Assembly (NCBI RefSeq): GCF_029051645.1
Contig: NZ_JAACFS010000047.1
Span: forward strand, 1-51,124
Direction: 5' to 3'
DNA length: 51,124 bases
DNA from: Bradyrhizobium sp. CSA112
GTDB taxonomy: Bacteria; Pseudomonadota; Alphaproteobacteria; Rhizobiales; Xanthobacteraceae
The notes under the pieces: model-generated
Database searches by the model: none
What the model saw: the letters and a program-made list of their open reading frames with translations, nothing else
What the model was told of the DNA's origin: nothing
Shown: in pieces, positions 25,133 through 32,691 of the stretch
Numbering within the stretch: position 1 is the stretch's first letter
Layout: each line of letters opens with the position of its first letter
Translations under genes and position numbers: made by a program

Positions 25133-25864
25133 CTACCGCCGCGTCTCGCGGCAGCCGGCGGCCTCAGCCTCCTCGACCGAGCAAAACCAGCGCGTGCCCT
25201 TTGAGATCTTCATTTCGATCTTCGCATACCAGCGGCTCGTCGGCTGGTGAAAGATGCATTCGCCGGACCGGTTGACGTTGCCCTTGATGGTGCAGTCGGG
25301 AGAGGGCGCCACCGATCCGGATGCTGACGCCAGCAGAACCGCCTTGGCGTTCTCCGGCGGCTTCACCGCGCCAAGAACGGTTGTCTTCTTGTTGCGTACG
25401 CGCCAGTCCCACGGCGCGATAAACGCGCCCTGCCACATCCCGGCCTTGGCCTCGCGCGCGGCCTTCTCATCCGGCTCGTAGTCGCGGGAGATCCGTGTAG
25501 CCGCCAAAGCCCAGCCGTTCGACACCAGCCATTTCTGGATGTCCTCGCCGTCGGCCTGGCACCGTGCGACGGTGCGGCCGCGGCGATCCGCAACCGGCCT
25601 GGTATGACAGGTCCAGCTTTTGCCGCCGAAGCGCTTTGTCAGTTCGTCGCGCGCGGCGGCGCCGCAGGTCCAGCGCTCGCCCTTGGTGTTGAGGCAAAGC
25701 TGATCGACCGCCGGCGCGTCGATGCCACCCAGACGGATGCGGTGATTGCCGATCTGAAGCTGATCGCCTTCGCGGATTTTCGGAACGCCGGAGATGTCGG
25801 CCGCCTGCGCGATGGCGGGGAATGACAATACCGCGATGGCGGCAAGCAATGTCGGTAGTTTCAT
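25133..25864 (-). CDS. Exported staphylococcal-nuclease-fold protein lacking the catalytic Glu
   Basis: 243 residues from ATG 25864 (MKLPTLLAAIAVLSFPAIAQA, a clear signal peptide). Residues ~30-150 follow the thermonuclease fold: RIRLGGIDAPAVDQLC, CGAAARDELTKRF, DRRGRTVARC and WLVSNGWALA. The position that is the general-base Glu (GIDAPE) in active enzymes is Ala here, while both Arg positions remain, so hydrolysis of nucleic acid is doubtful. The C-terminal ~70 residues are Cys-containing (DCTIKGNVNRSGECIFH, WFCSVEEAEAAGCRETRR), a short repeat-like module often seen after this domain in related proteins. Confidence 0.82.
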   Translation of the reverse strand: MKLPTLLAAIAVLSFPAIAQAADISGVPKIREGDQLQIGNHRIRLGGIDAPAVDQLCLNTKGERWTCGAAARDELTKRFGGKSWTCHTRPVADRRGRTVARCQADGEDIQKWLVSNGWALAATRISRDYEPDEKAAREAKAGMWQGAFIAPWDWRVRNKKTTVLGAVKPPENAKAVLLASASGSVAPSPDCTIKGNVNRSGECIFHQPTSRWYAKIEMKISKGTRWFCSVEEAEAAGCRETRR

Positions 25865-25965
25865 CGGCAATCCCGGCAAAGAAAGGATGCGGATTGTGCG
25901 GAGATCGGAGCTATCTCGCCAGAGCCGGAACGTCGCACCGCTGTCAACTTCCTGTCATTGTGTTC

Positions 25966-26046
25966 GTCATTCCGGGGCGATGCGAAGCATCGAACCCGGA
26001 ATCTCGAGATTCCGGGTCTGGTCCTTCGGACCATCCCGGAATGACG
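25966..26046. repeat. Palindromic intergenic repeat, family D, copy 3
   Basis: GTCATTCCGGGGCGATGCG at the left matches CATCCCGGAATGACGG at the right; between them are CCCGGAATCTCGAGATTCCG and GGTCTGGTCCTTCGGACC, each self-complementary. It ends 4 bases before the stop of the next minus-strand gene. Confidence 0.8.
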
Positions 26047-26050
26047 GCGG

Positions 26051-27787
26051 TTACGTCGAAGCGCCCTTCACCATCGCCCTTCGCGCCAGTGCCAGCCCCA
26101 TCAACACAAACGCCGACGTCACCTCGGGGCCGCCGACCAGAATCCGCGTCGGCGTCTTCATCTTGTTCCACTCATAGGCCTTGTAGGGCCCGTGCCTGCC
26201 GCCTTCGCCGAAATGGGCTGTGATGCAGTTCAGCGCAGGCGCGAAGGTCGAAACGTCGGCGCCGAGATGCGCCAGCGCAATCAACGCCAGCGCAGCGTCG
26301 AACGGGTTCATCTCGCGCGCGATCAGTTCGCCCTCGACATAGGCGAGCACACGGGAGCGGATGAACTCGAACGTGCCGTCGGGATCGATCGCCTGCTTTG
26401 CTGCGTCAGGCAATGCCATGAACGCGGCATGGCAGCGGCCGAAATAGGCGGAGTACAGTTCCGGCAGATAGTAGATGTGCGAGCGCGGATTTCTGAACGC
26501 GCCGCTTTCCACCAGCCGCCGCTGGAAGCCGATGATGCGATGCACGGTCTCCAGCCGCGCGGGCGTTTGCAGGATATTCCAGCGCGTGAGGTTACGGAAA
26601 GAGACTTCGAGAATATCGAGATTGAGCGTCGGATCGAGGTCGTTGCCATAGGGCCGGTCGCCCGCGAGGTTGTCGATCCAGGTGACGACGCCGCCCTCGT
26701 AATCGATGTTGTCGTTGAGCGGCACGGTGACGCGCGGCTCGTTGGCGCCCTCGCGCACCTGGTAGCCGCGGTAGAAATCCAGGAGCGGCTGGTCGAGGAT
26801 CGGATCCGTCGAGCCGGCCTGCGTTGCCGCCGAGAACGAGCACGCCGTGGTGTCGCAATCCGGCACGTAGATGCCGAAGCCGAGATCCTGCTTGATCTGG
26901 GCGAAGAAGCGCGAGAAGCGCGGATGCGGCAGCGGCGCCAGGGCCGTGATCACGCGTACCGTCGAGCCGTCATGCGAGGCTACTTCTTCGGCTGAGGTCT
27001 TCAGGCAAAAATCCACCATCTCGGAAATCGCCCGCCGCGACGCCGCGGCCTCGTTTGAAGACGCCAGCCCGGTCTCGACGTAGCTCAGCAGCGCCTCGGT
27101 GAAGAAGGCATCGTAATAGGCCGAGCGGTGGCGGATCTGCACCGGCTCCCACATCGGCTCGGCAATGCCCGTCCAGGGCGGGTTGATCAGGGCGCGGGCC
27201 GGCGAATGCGCAATGAAGACCCGCGCCAGGTTGAACAGCAGCGTCGAGTTCTTGTAGCCGCGCGAGTTCAGTCCCGTCAGCGCCATCAGCATTTCGCGGC
27301 CGCCCATGTCGGGGTCGCCGATCAGGTTGAAGGCGGCATAGGTCGGAATGAAGCCGTTCTTGGCGAACGAGCGCAGCAGATGGGCGCCGCAGCGGCGGAT
27401 CACCCGGTCGATCTCGCTTCGGTCGGGCGCCCGGCTAGGGGCCGCGACCGGCTTCGGGGAGGGGTGGCGGACGTCGATGTCGGCCATCAGCTCGGCGATC
27501 GGCGCCCCGACCGCGGCCCAGTCCGGCTCGGCCTCGTCGCGCGCTCGCCTCAGCGCCTCCCGCAAGGCGCCCAGCCGCTTCTCGTCGCGTAGCGCCGGGT
27601 GTCCGGTCCGCCGCAGCAGCGGCCGCAGCGCCGGGTTGCCCAGCGCCGTGCGATAGAACTTGCCGAGATGGGGGTCGCCCCCGCGGTACTTCAGCAGCAC
27701 GGGGTCGCAGACGTCGTACAGCGACGGGCCGTCTTTCCGGGCGGTCAGCGCCCGGAATGTGGCGCCGGCAATGGTGTGGAAGCCCAT
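26051..27787 (-). CDS. Uncharacterised 578-residue protein, possible alpha/alpha-toroid (terpene-cyclase-like) fold
   Basis: I know no named family for it. It is soluble, with no signal peptide or membrane segment. Two stretches resemble class II terpene cyclase and prenyltransferase toroids: PDCDTTACSF (coded at about 26836-26863) looks like the DxDDTA acid motif with Thr in place of the last Asp, and VVTWIDNLAGDRPYGNDLDPTLNLDIL resembles the TW...NDVD...NANVL block of toroid proteins. The N-terminal ~110 residues are basic and helical. No isoprenoid genes are nearby. The fold proposal is pattern recognition only; catalytic activity is unproved. Confidence 0.7.
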   Translation of the reverse strand: MGFHTIAGATFRALTARKDGPSLYDVCDPVLLKYRGGDPHLGKFYRTALGNPALRPLLRRTGHPALRDEKRLGALREALRRARDEAEPDWAAVGAPIAELMADIDVRHPSPKPVAAPSRAPDRSEIDRVIRRCGAHLLRSFAKNGFIPTYAAFNLIGDPDMGGREMLMALTGLNSRGYKNSTLLFNLARVFIAHSPARALINPPWTGIAEPMWEPVQIRHRSAYYDAFFTEALLSYVETGLASSNEAAASRRAISEMVDFCLKTSAEEVASHDGSTVRVITALAPLPHPRFSRFFAQIKQDLGFGIYVPDCDTTACSFSAATQAGSTDPILDQPLLDFYRGYQVREGANEPRVTVPLNDNIDYEGGVVTWIDNLAGDRPYGNDLDPTLNLDILEVSFRNLTRWNILQTPARLETVHRIIGFQRRLVESGAFRNPRSHIYYLPELYSAYFGRCHAAFMALPDAAKQAIDPDGTFEFIRSRVLAYVEGELIAREMNPFDAALALIALAHLGADVSTFAPALNCITAHFGEGGRHGPYKAYEWNKMKTPTRILVGGPEVTSAFVLMGLALARRAMVKGAST

Positions 27788-28005
27788 GCAGTTTCTTTCC
27801 GCCGGAACGGTGAAGGAAGGGCCGTGTTAAGCATGGCATATTACTTAAAGCGGCCACCGCCGGCCGGATCGGGCCCGCAAGCCCTTGAAAACTATATAAA
27901 TCGACGAAAAACACAAATGTGATGCAGATCACTTAAGTAGAATTAACCCTTCGCCATAGTCGGCGGCAATTGGCTCTATGCACCAAATGAGGTTGTTCGG
28001 GAGGG

Positions 28006-28074
28006 CCCGGCAGGCTAAAAGCCGGGTTGTTGCGGTGCCGCAAATTGAGCGCAATTTGACGGCACACACCCGGC
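28006..28074 (+). promoter_or_regulatory. Structured leader with two mutually exclusive hairpins
   Basis: GCCGGGT at 28021-28027 pairs exactly with ACCCGGC at 28068-28074; inside, GTGCCG pairs with CGGCAC and CAAATTG with CAATTTG around an AGCG loop. The same GCCGGG can instead pair with CCCGGC at 28006-28011 across a 9-base loop, so the two folds exclude each other, as in attenuators and riboswitches. It lies 88 bases before the caspase-fold gene. It matches no RNA class I know. The rest of the 374-base gap 27788-28161 shows no gene. Confidence 0.55.
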
Positions 28075-28161
28075 AACCCCTTCAAACCTGAACGGTCCTC
28101 ACGCGACTAACTGGCGCCGGTCGTGCTTGGTGCCTTTGGACAAACTTGGGATGGTAACGCG

Positions 28162-29001
28162 ATGAACCTCGGTCAGCTCCGCATCTCCCGCCGCAGCCTC
28201 ACCATTGCCGTTGCGTTTGTCGGCCTGGTGTCGCTGGCGATCGGCGCCCATGCCGCGCTGAACAAGCGTTCGCTCGACGCCGCCAAGGCGATCGGGACCG
28301 AGCAGACCGGCTCGATCGGCACGTCAGCCAGCCGCGTCGCGCTGGTGATCGGCAACGGTCATTACCCGGATGCGTCAGCCCCGCTGTCCCAGCCCATCAA
28401 CGATGCCCGCGGCCTCACCGCTGCCCTGCGCGCCAAGGGTTTTGACGTCGACGTGGTCGAGGACGCCACCAAGGACGACATGGCCCGCGCCATCATCCGC
28501 CTGAAGGGCAAGATCAAGCAGGACACCGTGGCGATGCTGTTCTTCGGCGGCTATGGCGTTCAGGTCGGCCGTGAGAGCTTCATGATCCCGGTCGATGCCG
28601 CGATCTGGAAGGAAGGCGACGTTCGCCGCGACGGCGTCTCGATCGAGCAGGTGCTGGATGCGATGACCGAGAAGGGCGCCAAGGCCAAGCTCGTCGTCGT
28701 CGATGCCTCCCGCCGCAACCCCTATGAGCGCCGCTTCCGCTCCTACTCGCACGGCCTCGCGCCGATCTCGGCGCCGGAAAACGCGCTGATCCTGACCTCG
28801 GCGACGCCGGGCAAGGTCGCCGACGACGGCAAGGGCCAGTACAGCGTGCTGGTGACCGAGTTGCTCAACAATCTGAGTTCGCAATCCGGCGCCGCGAGCG
28901 CCTTCAACAAGACCCGCATCTCGATCTCCCGTGCTTCCGACGGCGAGCAGGTGCCCCAGGTGTCGTCGTCGCTGCTGGAAGACGTCCGCCTCGGCGGGTA
29001 G
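28162..29001 (+). CDS. Caspase-fold (peptidase C14) protein with both catalytic residues replaced
   Basis: 279 residues from ATG 28162. An N-terminal hydrophobic segment (LTIAVAFVGLVSLAIGAHA, ~13-31) is a signal peptide or anchor. The caspase p20 fold follows: RVALVIGNGHYPDASAPL, DARGLTAALRAKGFDVDVVEDAT, then FFGGYGVQVGRESFMIPVDA and LVVVDASRRNPYERRF. Active family members read GHG and DACR at these places; here the His is Tyr131 (TAT at 28552) and the Cys is Ser183 (TCC at 28708). It should bind or scaffold rather than cut, unless Ser acts unusually. Preceded by a structured leader. Confidence 0.86.
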   Translation: MNLGQLRISRRSLTIAVAFVGLVSLAIGAHAALNKRSLDAAKAIGTEQTGSIGTSASRVALVIGNGHYPDASAPLSQPINDARGLTAALRAKGFDVDVVEDATKDDMARAIIRLKGKIKQDTVAMLFFGGYGVQVGRESFMIPVDAAIWKEGDVRRDGVSIEQVLDAMTEKGAKAKLVVVDASRRNPYERRFRSYSHGLAPISAPENALILTSATPGKVADDGKGQYSVLVTELLNNLSSQSGAASAFNKTRISISRASDGEQVPQVSSSLLEDVRLGG

Positions 29002-29030
29002 GGGCGGACCCAACCGTTATCTCTCAGCAC

Positions 29031-29150
29031 GTCGTCCCTGCGAACGCAGGGACCCATACGCCGCGGCCGGCGGAAATGGCATACGGCGAGACGGCTGCGC
29101 TTCAACAATGTAAGCTGGTGGTTATGGGTCCCTGCGTTCGCAGGGACGAC
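29031..29150. repeat. Composite palindromic repeat, family A, copy 3
   Basis: GTCGTCCCTGCGAACGCAGG at the left and TGCGTTCGCAGGGACGAC at the right are reverse complements, with CCCATACGCCGCGGCCGGCG and GGTTATGGG in between as in copy 1. It lies just after the caspase-fold gene and could end its transcript. Confidence 0.85.
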
Positions 29151-29202
29151 GGCGGTTACGTGGCGATAGCTTCCCTCAAACGATCAGGTCGCTCAGATCC
29201 CG

Positions 29203-29457
29203 CTACTCCAGATTCTCGCGCTCGATCAGCTCGATCTTCCAATCGCGTTTCCACCGTTTCAACTGCTTTTCACGCGCGATTGCTTCATCCGGTCGCTCGA
29301 ACGCCTCGACATATACTAGCCTGTAGACGCCGTAGGTTTTGACGAACGAGGAGCCTTCGCCATTGCGATGCTGCTCCATGCGTTTTGCGAGAGAATTGGT
29401 CACCCCGATATACAGGGTCCCGTGACGCCGGCTCGCGAGGATGTAAACGTAATACAT
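29203..29457 (-). CDS. Small GIY-YIG nuclease-domain protein
   Basis: 84 residues from ATG 29457; the frame upstream reads through a repeat. MYYVYILASRRHGTLYIGVTNSLAKRMEQH contains the two Tyr-bearing blocks (YYVYIL and LYIGVT), the Arg of the helix and, further on, Glu in AIAREKQLKRWKRDWKIELIE. It is a stand-alone GIY-YIG domain of the YhbQ/UPF0213 sort, predicted to bind or nick DNA. Family A repeats flank it on both sides, and one arm lies directly before its start, a placement that hints at co-movement of gene and repeats. Confidence 0.87.
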   Translation of the reverse strand: MYYVYILASRRHGTLYIGVTNSLAKRMEQHRNGEGSSFVKTYGVYRLVYVEAFERPDEAIAREKQLKRWKRDWKIELIERENLE

Positions 29458-29467
29458 GCGCCACCCG

Positions 29468-29613
29468 GTCGTCCCTGCGAACGCAGGAACCACCGCGTGA
29501 GCGCCCCCGCGCTCATCGCGATACCGCGTGATCTATCGATAAGACGCAGTAGCAGACACGGTATCACACAACGACCGCCTGTGGTTATGGGTCCCTGCGT
29601 TCGCAGGGACGAC
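29468..29613. repeat. Composite palindromic repeat, family A, copy 4
   Basis: The left unit begins GTCGTCCCTGCGAACGCAGG and is followed by a diverged AACCACC; the right unit is TATGGGTCCCTGCG then TTCGCAGGGACGAC. The ~95-base linker differs from the other copies. It separates the GIY-YIG gene from the efflux adaptor gene. Confidence 0.8.
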
Positions 29614-29628
29614 AGCGGAGGCCGCCGC

Positions 29629-30537
29629 TTACTTCACATCCGCACTCGCCGTTACCGGCCGCACCGGGTCGCCCTCGCGGAGCAGCGCGCCGGCGCGCGC
29701 CACCACGATGTCGCCTTCCTGCAGTCCCGAGGTGATTTCGACCTGGCCGGCCGACATCAGCCCCGTCTCCACTCGCCGCGTTTCGACGCGCGCGCGCCGC
29801 ACCACCTGCACCACGGTGCCGGCGGTGCCGTAGAGGATCGCGGTGAGCGGCACCGAGACGCCGCAGCTCTGCCCGGTCTTGATCTGTGCGCGGCCGCTGG
29901 AATTCACCAGCAGGCGCCGGTTGGTGGTGACGCCGACGAACACCTGCGCGAGCTGGCTGTTCGGCTCCACGGTGGTCGACAGCCGCCGCACCTTGCCATC
30001 GACCTCGCCGGCGCCGATCACCTTGATCCGCGCGGTCTGGTTGACCTGGAGCTTTTGGATATCGCGCGTCGGCACCATGCCGACCAGGTCGAACTCGCCG
30101 CGCGCGATGATCGAGAACAGCGCTTCGCCCTTGCCCGATGCCATCGCGCCGACGGACGCCGTCGAGGCCGAGATCACGCCGCCGACCGGCGCCTGCACCG
30201 TGATCTGCCCGCCCTCCGGCAGGTTCAGCTTCGCCAGCGCCTGGCCTGCGGTGACGCTGTCGCTCGCATCCACCATCACCTCGGCGACCTTCAGCCCCAA
30301 CCGCTCGGGCCGCACCTGCGTCTCCTCGCGCGCAATGATGGTGCCGGACACCTCGACGATATTGGCGAAGCAGGATTTTTGCGCCTTGAGCACGGTGACC
30401 GCGGCGCCCTTCGGGGCGGCGGGGTCGGGGTCCTCGGCGGCGCGGAGCGGGGAGGTGGAAAGGCAGATCATGGCCGCTGCGATCAGGGGGGCCAGCCTCA
30501 GTGAAAGGTCGCTCGCGCGAAAAATGGTCATCGGCAT
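29629..30537 (-). CDS. Orphan RND-efflux periplasmic adaptor (HlyD/membrane-fusion family)
   Basis: 302 residues with a signal peptide (APLIAAAMICLSTSPLRAAEDP). The lipoyl halves flank VEVSGTIIAREETQVRPERLGLKVAEVMVDASDSVTAGQALAKL and ITVQAPVGGVISASTASVGAMASGKGEALFSI, with only a very short link, so the usual long coiled-coil hairpin is absent. A beta-barrel and membrane-proximal part follow. It is a paralogue of the adaptor at 48560-49483 (shared pattern CF..., V.G.I..REE/REAQV). No transporter gene lies next to it; it may serve the RND pump encoded 15 kb away. Confidence 0.8.
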   Translation of the reverse strand: MPMTIFRASDLSLRLAPLIAAAMICLSTSPLRAAEDPDPAAPKGAAVTVLKAQKSCFANIVEVSGTIIAREETQVRPERLGLKVAEVMVDASDSVTAGQALAKLNLPEGGQITVQAPVGGVISASTASVGAMASGKGEALFSIIARGEFDLVGMVPTRDIQKLQVNQTARIKVIGAGEVDGKVRRLSTTVEPNSQLAQVFVGVTTNRRLLVNSSGRAQIKTGQSCGVSVPLTAILYGTAGTVVQVVRRARVETRRVETGLMSAGQVEITSGLQEGDIVVARAGALLREGDPVRPVTASADVK

Positions 30538-30601
30538 TTCGTTCCCGGTTTCGGTCTAACCGATACCAGAAGGCCGACAGGAGAGCCAAGCGCCAAGAAT
30601 C

Positions 30602-31480
30602 TCACCCCTCCGCCCCGCTGACCGCCTCCGCCGGTGCCTCGGCCGCCAGCGGAACGCCTGCGAGTTCGTCCGCGCGGGCGATATGCCTCGCGATCGCGGG
30701 ATTGACTGACGAGGCATGGGTGAGCGGGAGCATATGGCCGGCGGCCGGCAAATGCTGGATTTCGGCGCAGTCCATGATCGCGCCGAGCCGCTGCACAATG
30801 CGCTGGGTGAGATAGGGCGACAGCCCTCCCGAAAACAGCAGCGTCGGGACGCGAAGCGAGGCCGCCGCTGTGGCGACATTCTGTTCGGCGAACGCCGCCG
30901 TGAAATCGAAGGCGAGCTTGTCGGCGCGCTCGATCATGCGCAGGCGCGCGCTGGCCGGCAGCGGATCCTGCGGACCGGACCCGTTCCAGAACTCGATAAA
31001 CCTGTCGATCGCTTCGAGCGCCGATCCACTCCAGAGGTCCTCGGAAACCTCCCGCGCGACCTCCGCGAAACGCGCGTGAAGCCGCCGGTCCGCATCGCTC
31101 TCGCACAGCAGCGTCGGCAGCACCGGCTCGATCAGCGTCAGGCTGCGCACGCGATGCGCGAACGGTGAAGCGGTCGCGATTTTGAACGCAATCGCGCCGC
31201 CGTAGGAATGGCCGACGAGATGGATCGGGCCGTCCGCGTCGTTGAGGGTACCGCTCAGGCATCGGACCTCTTCCGCGAGCGTCAGCGGCAGATCCAGCGC
31301 GCAAGCTTGGGCGCCATAGCCCGAGATATCAGGGGCGAAGAACCGATGGCTGCGCCCGAGTTCATCGGCGAGCGTCTTCCATTGGCGGCCCGAGCCGAGC
31401 GAGCAATGCAGGGCCACGACGCTAGCCTTTTCGCGTTCTTTGCCGCGCTCTGCGCGCGCGATTGGAATCACATTCGTCAT
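30602..31480 (-). CDS. Alpha/beta-hydrolase
   Basis: 292 residues, cytoplasmic. The oxyanion region VVALHCSLGSGRQWKTLA, nucleophile Ser in LVGHSYGGAIAFK and catalytic His in LPAAGHMLPLTHAS mark a standard alpha/beta-hydrolase of the carboxylesterase/peroxidase-like group; the acid is probably in the strand before the His. The substrate cannot be read from sequence. The methyltransferase gene lies upstream on the same strand after 86 bases, so the two may be one unit. The tail LAAEAPAEAVSGAEG is low-complexity. Confidence 0.86.
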   Translation of the reverse strand: MTNVIPIARAERGKEREKASVVALHCSLGSGRQWKTLADELGRSHRFFAPDISGYGAQACALDLPLTLAEEVRCLSGTLNDADGPIHLVGHSYGGAIAFKIATASPFAHRVRSLTLIEPVLPTLLCESDADRRLHARFAEVAREVSEDLWSGSALEAIDRFIEFWNGSGPQDPLPASARLRMIERADKLAFDFTAAFAEQNVATAAASLRVPTLLFSGGLSPYLTQRIVQRLGAIMDCAEIQHLPAAGHMLPLTHASSVNPAIARHIARADELAGVPLAAEAPAEAVSGAEG

Positions 31481-31566
31481 CGAGCTATTCCTGATTTGCG
31501 GATGGGACGCATCGCATCAGCGGGGCCATGCCAATGGCCCCGCCGAAGTCTTGCCGGCGCGGCGTT

Positions 31567-32427
31567 TCACCGCTTGGTGATGACGACCTCGAGATATTCG
31601 CTGGGCACGACCATCGTGCTGTCGCCGGACCTGTTCATGCGAACGATCAGGGCATGCAGATCGTTATGCAGCTCTTCCTGTTTCACCGGGTCGAGCGCAG
31701 CGAACGCTTTCAGCACCGGGCCGTAATACGTCTTGAAGATGTCGAGGAAGTGCGCCGGCGAGCGATAACGAAACCGGAACAGGCGCGATTCCGCTCGGAT
31801 CGAGCGCGCGCCCGCGTCGAACATTTCGGTCAGCCGTGCGCTTGTGCCCCACAGCGCCGGGGATTTGGTGCCGGCCGGGGGCGGCAGATATTTGCCGAGC
31901 GTCTTGAAGACCTGTCCGATAAAACCTTCCGGCGTCCAGTTCGCCAGGCCGATCTGGCCCTTGGGCTTGCAGACCCGCATGAGCTCGGCGGCGGCGCGGT
32001 CCTGGTTCGGCGTGAACATGACGCCGAAGGTGGAGAGCACCGTGTCGAAGCTGCCATCGTTGAACGGCAGGTTTTCCGCGTCGGCTTCCCTGAACTCGAT
32101 TTGCATGCCTTCCGCCGCGGCGCGCGCCTGGCCGCGTTCCAATAGCGCCGGCACGTAGTCGGTCGAGGTGACGTCGCACCACCGCCGCGCCGCGGCAAGG
32201 CTCGCCATGCCATTGCCGGCGGCGACATCGAGCACCTTGGAGCCGGCCTTGAGATCGAGCGCCTCGCAGAGTTCTTCGCCGACGATCTGCAGCGTCGAGC
32301 CGACGATGGCGTAATTGCCTGACGACCATGCGGCTTGTTGACGCGTCTTGAGGGCTGCAAGGTCGGGGGCGGGTTGGGCAGAATCGGCCTGAATCTGGGT
32401 CGCTGCGATCGCGCTCTGGGCGGCCAT
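31567..32427 (-). CDS. Class I SAM-dependent methyltransferase, UbiE/type 11-like
   Basis: 286 residues from ATG 32427 (MAAQSAIAATQ), with GGAG 7 bases before it; the longer frame lacks such a site. SAM-binding motif I is VLDVAAGNGMASLAAARR, followed by VTSTDYVPALLERG, FREADAENLPF and FDTVLSTFGVMF. The C-terminal part (ALWGTSARLTEMFD...) is typical of small-molecule methyltransferases of this group. Acceptor unknown. It is the first gene before the hydrolase on this strand. Confidence 0.87.
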   Translation of the reverse strand: MAAQSAIAATQIQADSAQPAPDLAALKTRQQAAWSSGNYAIVGSTLQIVGEELCEALDLKAGSKVLDVAAGNGMASLAAARRWCDVTSTDYVPALLERGQARAAAEGMQIEFREADAENLPFNDGSFDTVLSTFGVMFTPNQDRAAAELMRVCKPKGQIGLANWTPEGFIGQVFKTLGKYLPPPAGTKSPALWGTSARLTEMFDAGARSIRAESRLFRFRYRSPAHFLDIFKTYYGPVLKAFAALDPVKQEELHNDLHALIVRMNRSGDSTMVVPSEYLEVVITKR

Positions 32428-32691
32428 CGATGTCTCCTTTGGGGATGCTGCGGCCACAGGAGAGGGCCGCGGGTGAACCAAACATGGCCTTGGGCGGACC
32501 TAAAGACTGTGATGCGGGGCTGATTTTGCCTTGAGGGCACCCTGATTTTTCAGTGAGGTGCCCGTTTCTGTGAGATTTTTCACACGGTTCCGCCGGGAAA
32601 TTCGCTCTAACTTTCGCGCGTGCGGGACAAAGCGACCGGAAATTACGTGCCGATCCGAAATGACTTATGAAGTTTTAACCGGGATGAAGCC

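Noticed and set aside
15038..29613. Recurrent short palindromes considered as a CRISPR array
   Set aside because: Copies are kilobases apart, vary in linker length, and are not in regular repeat-spacer order; no cas genes are present.
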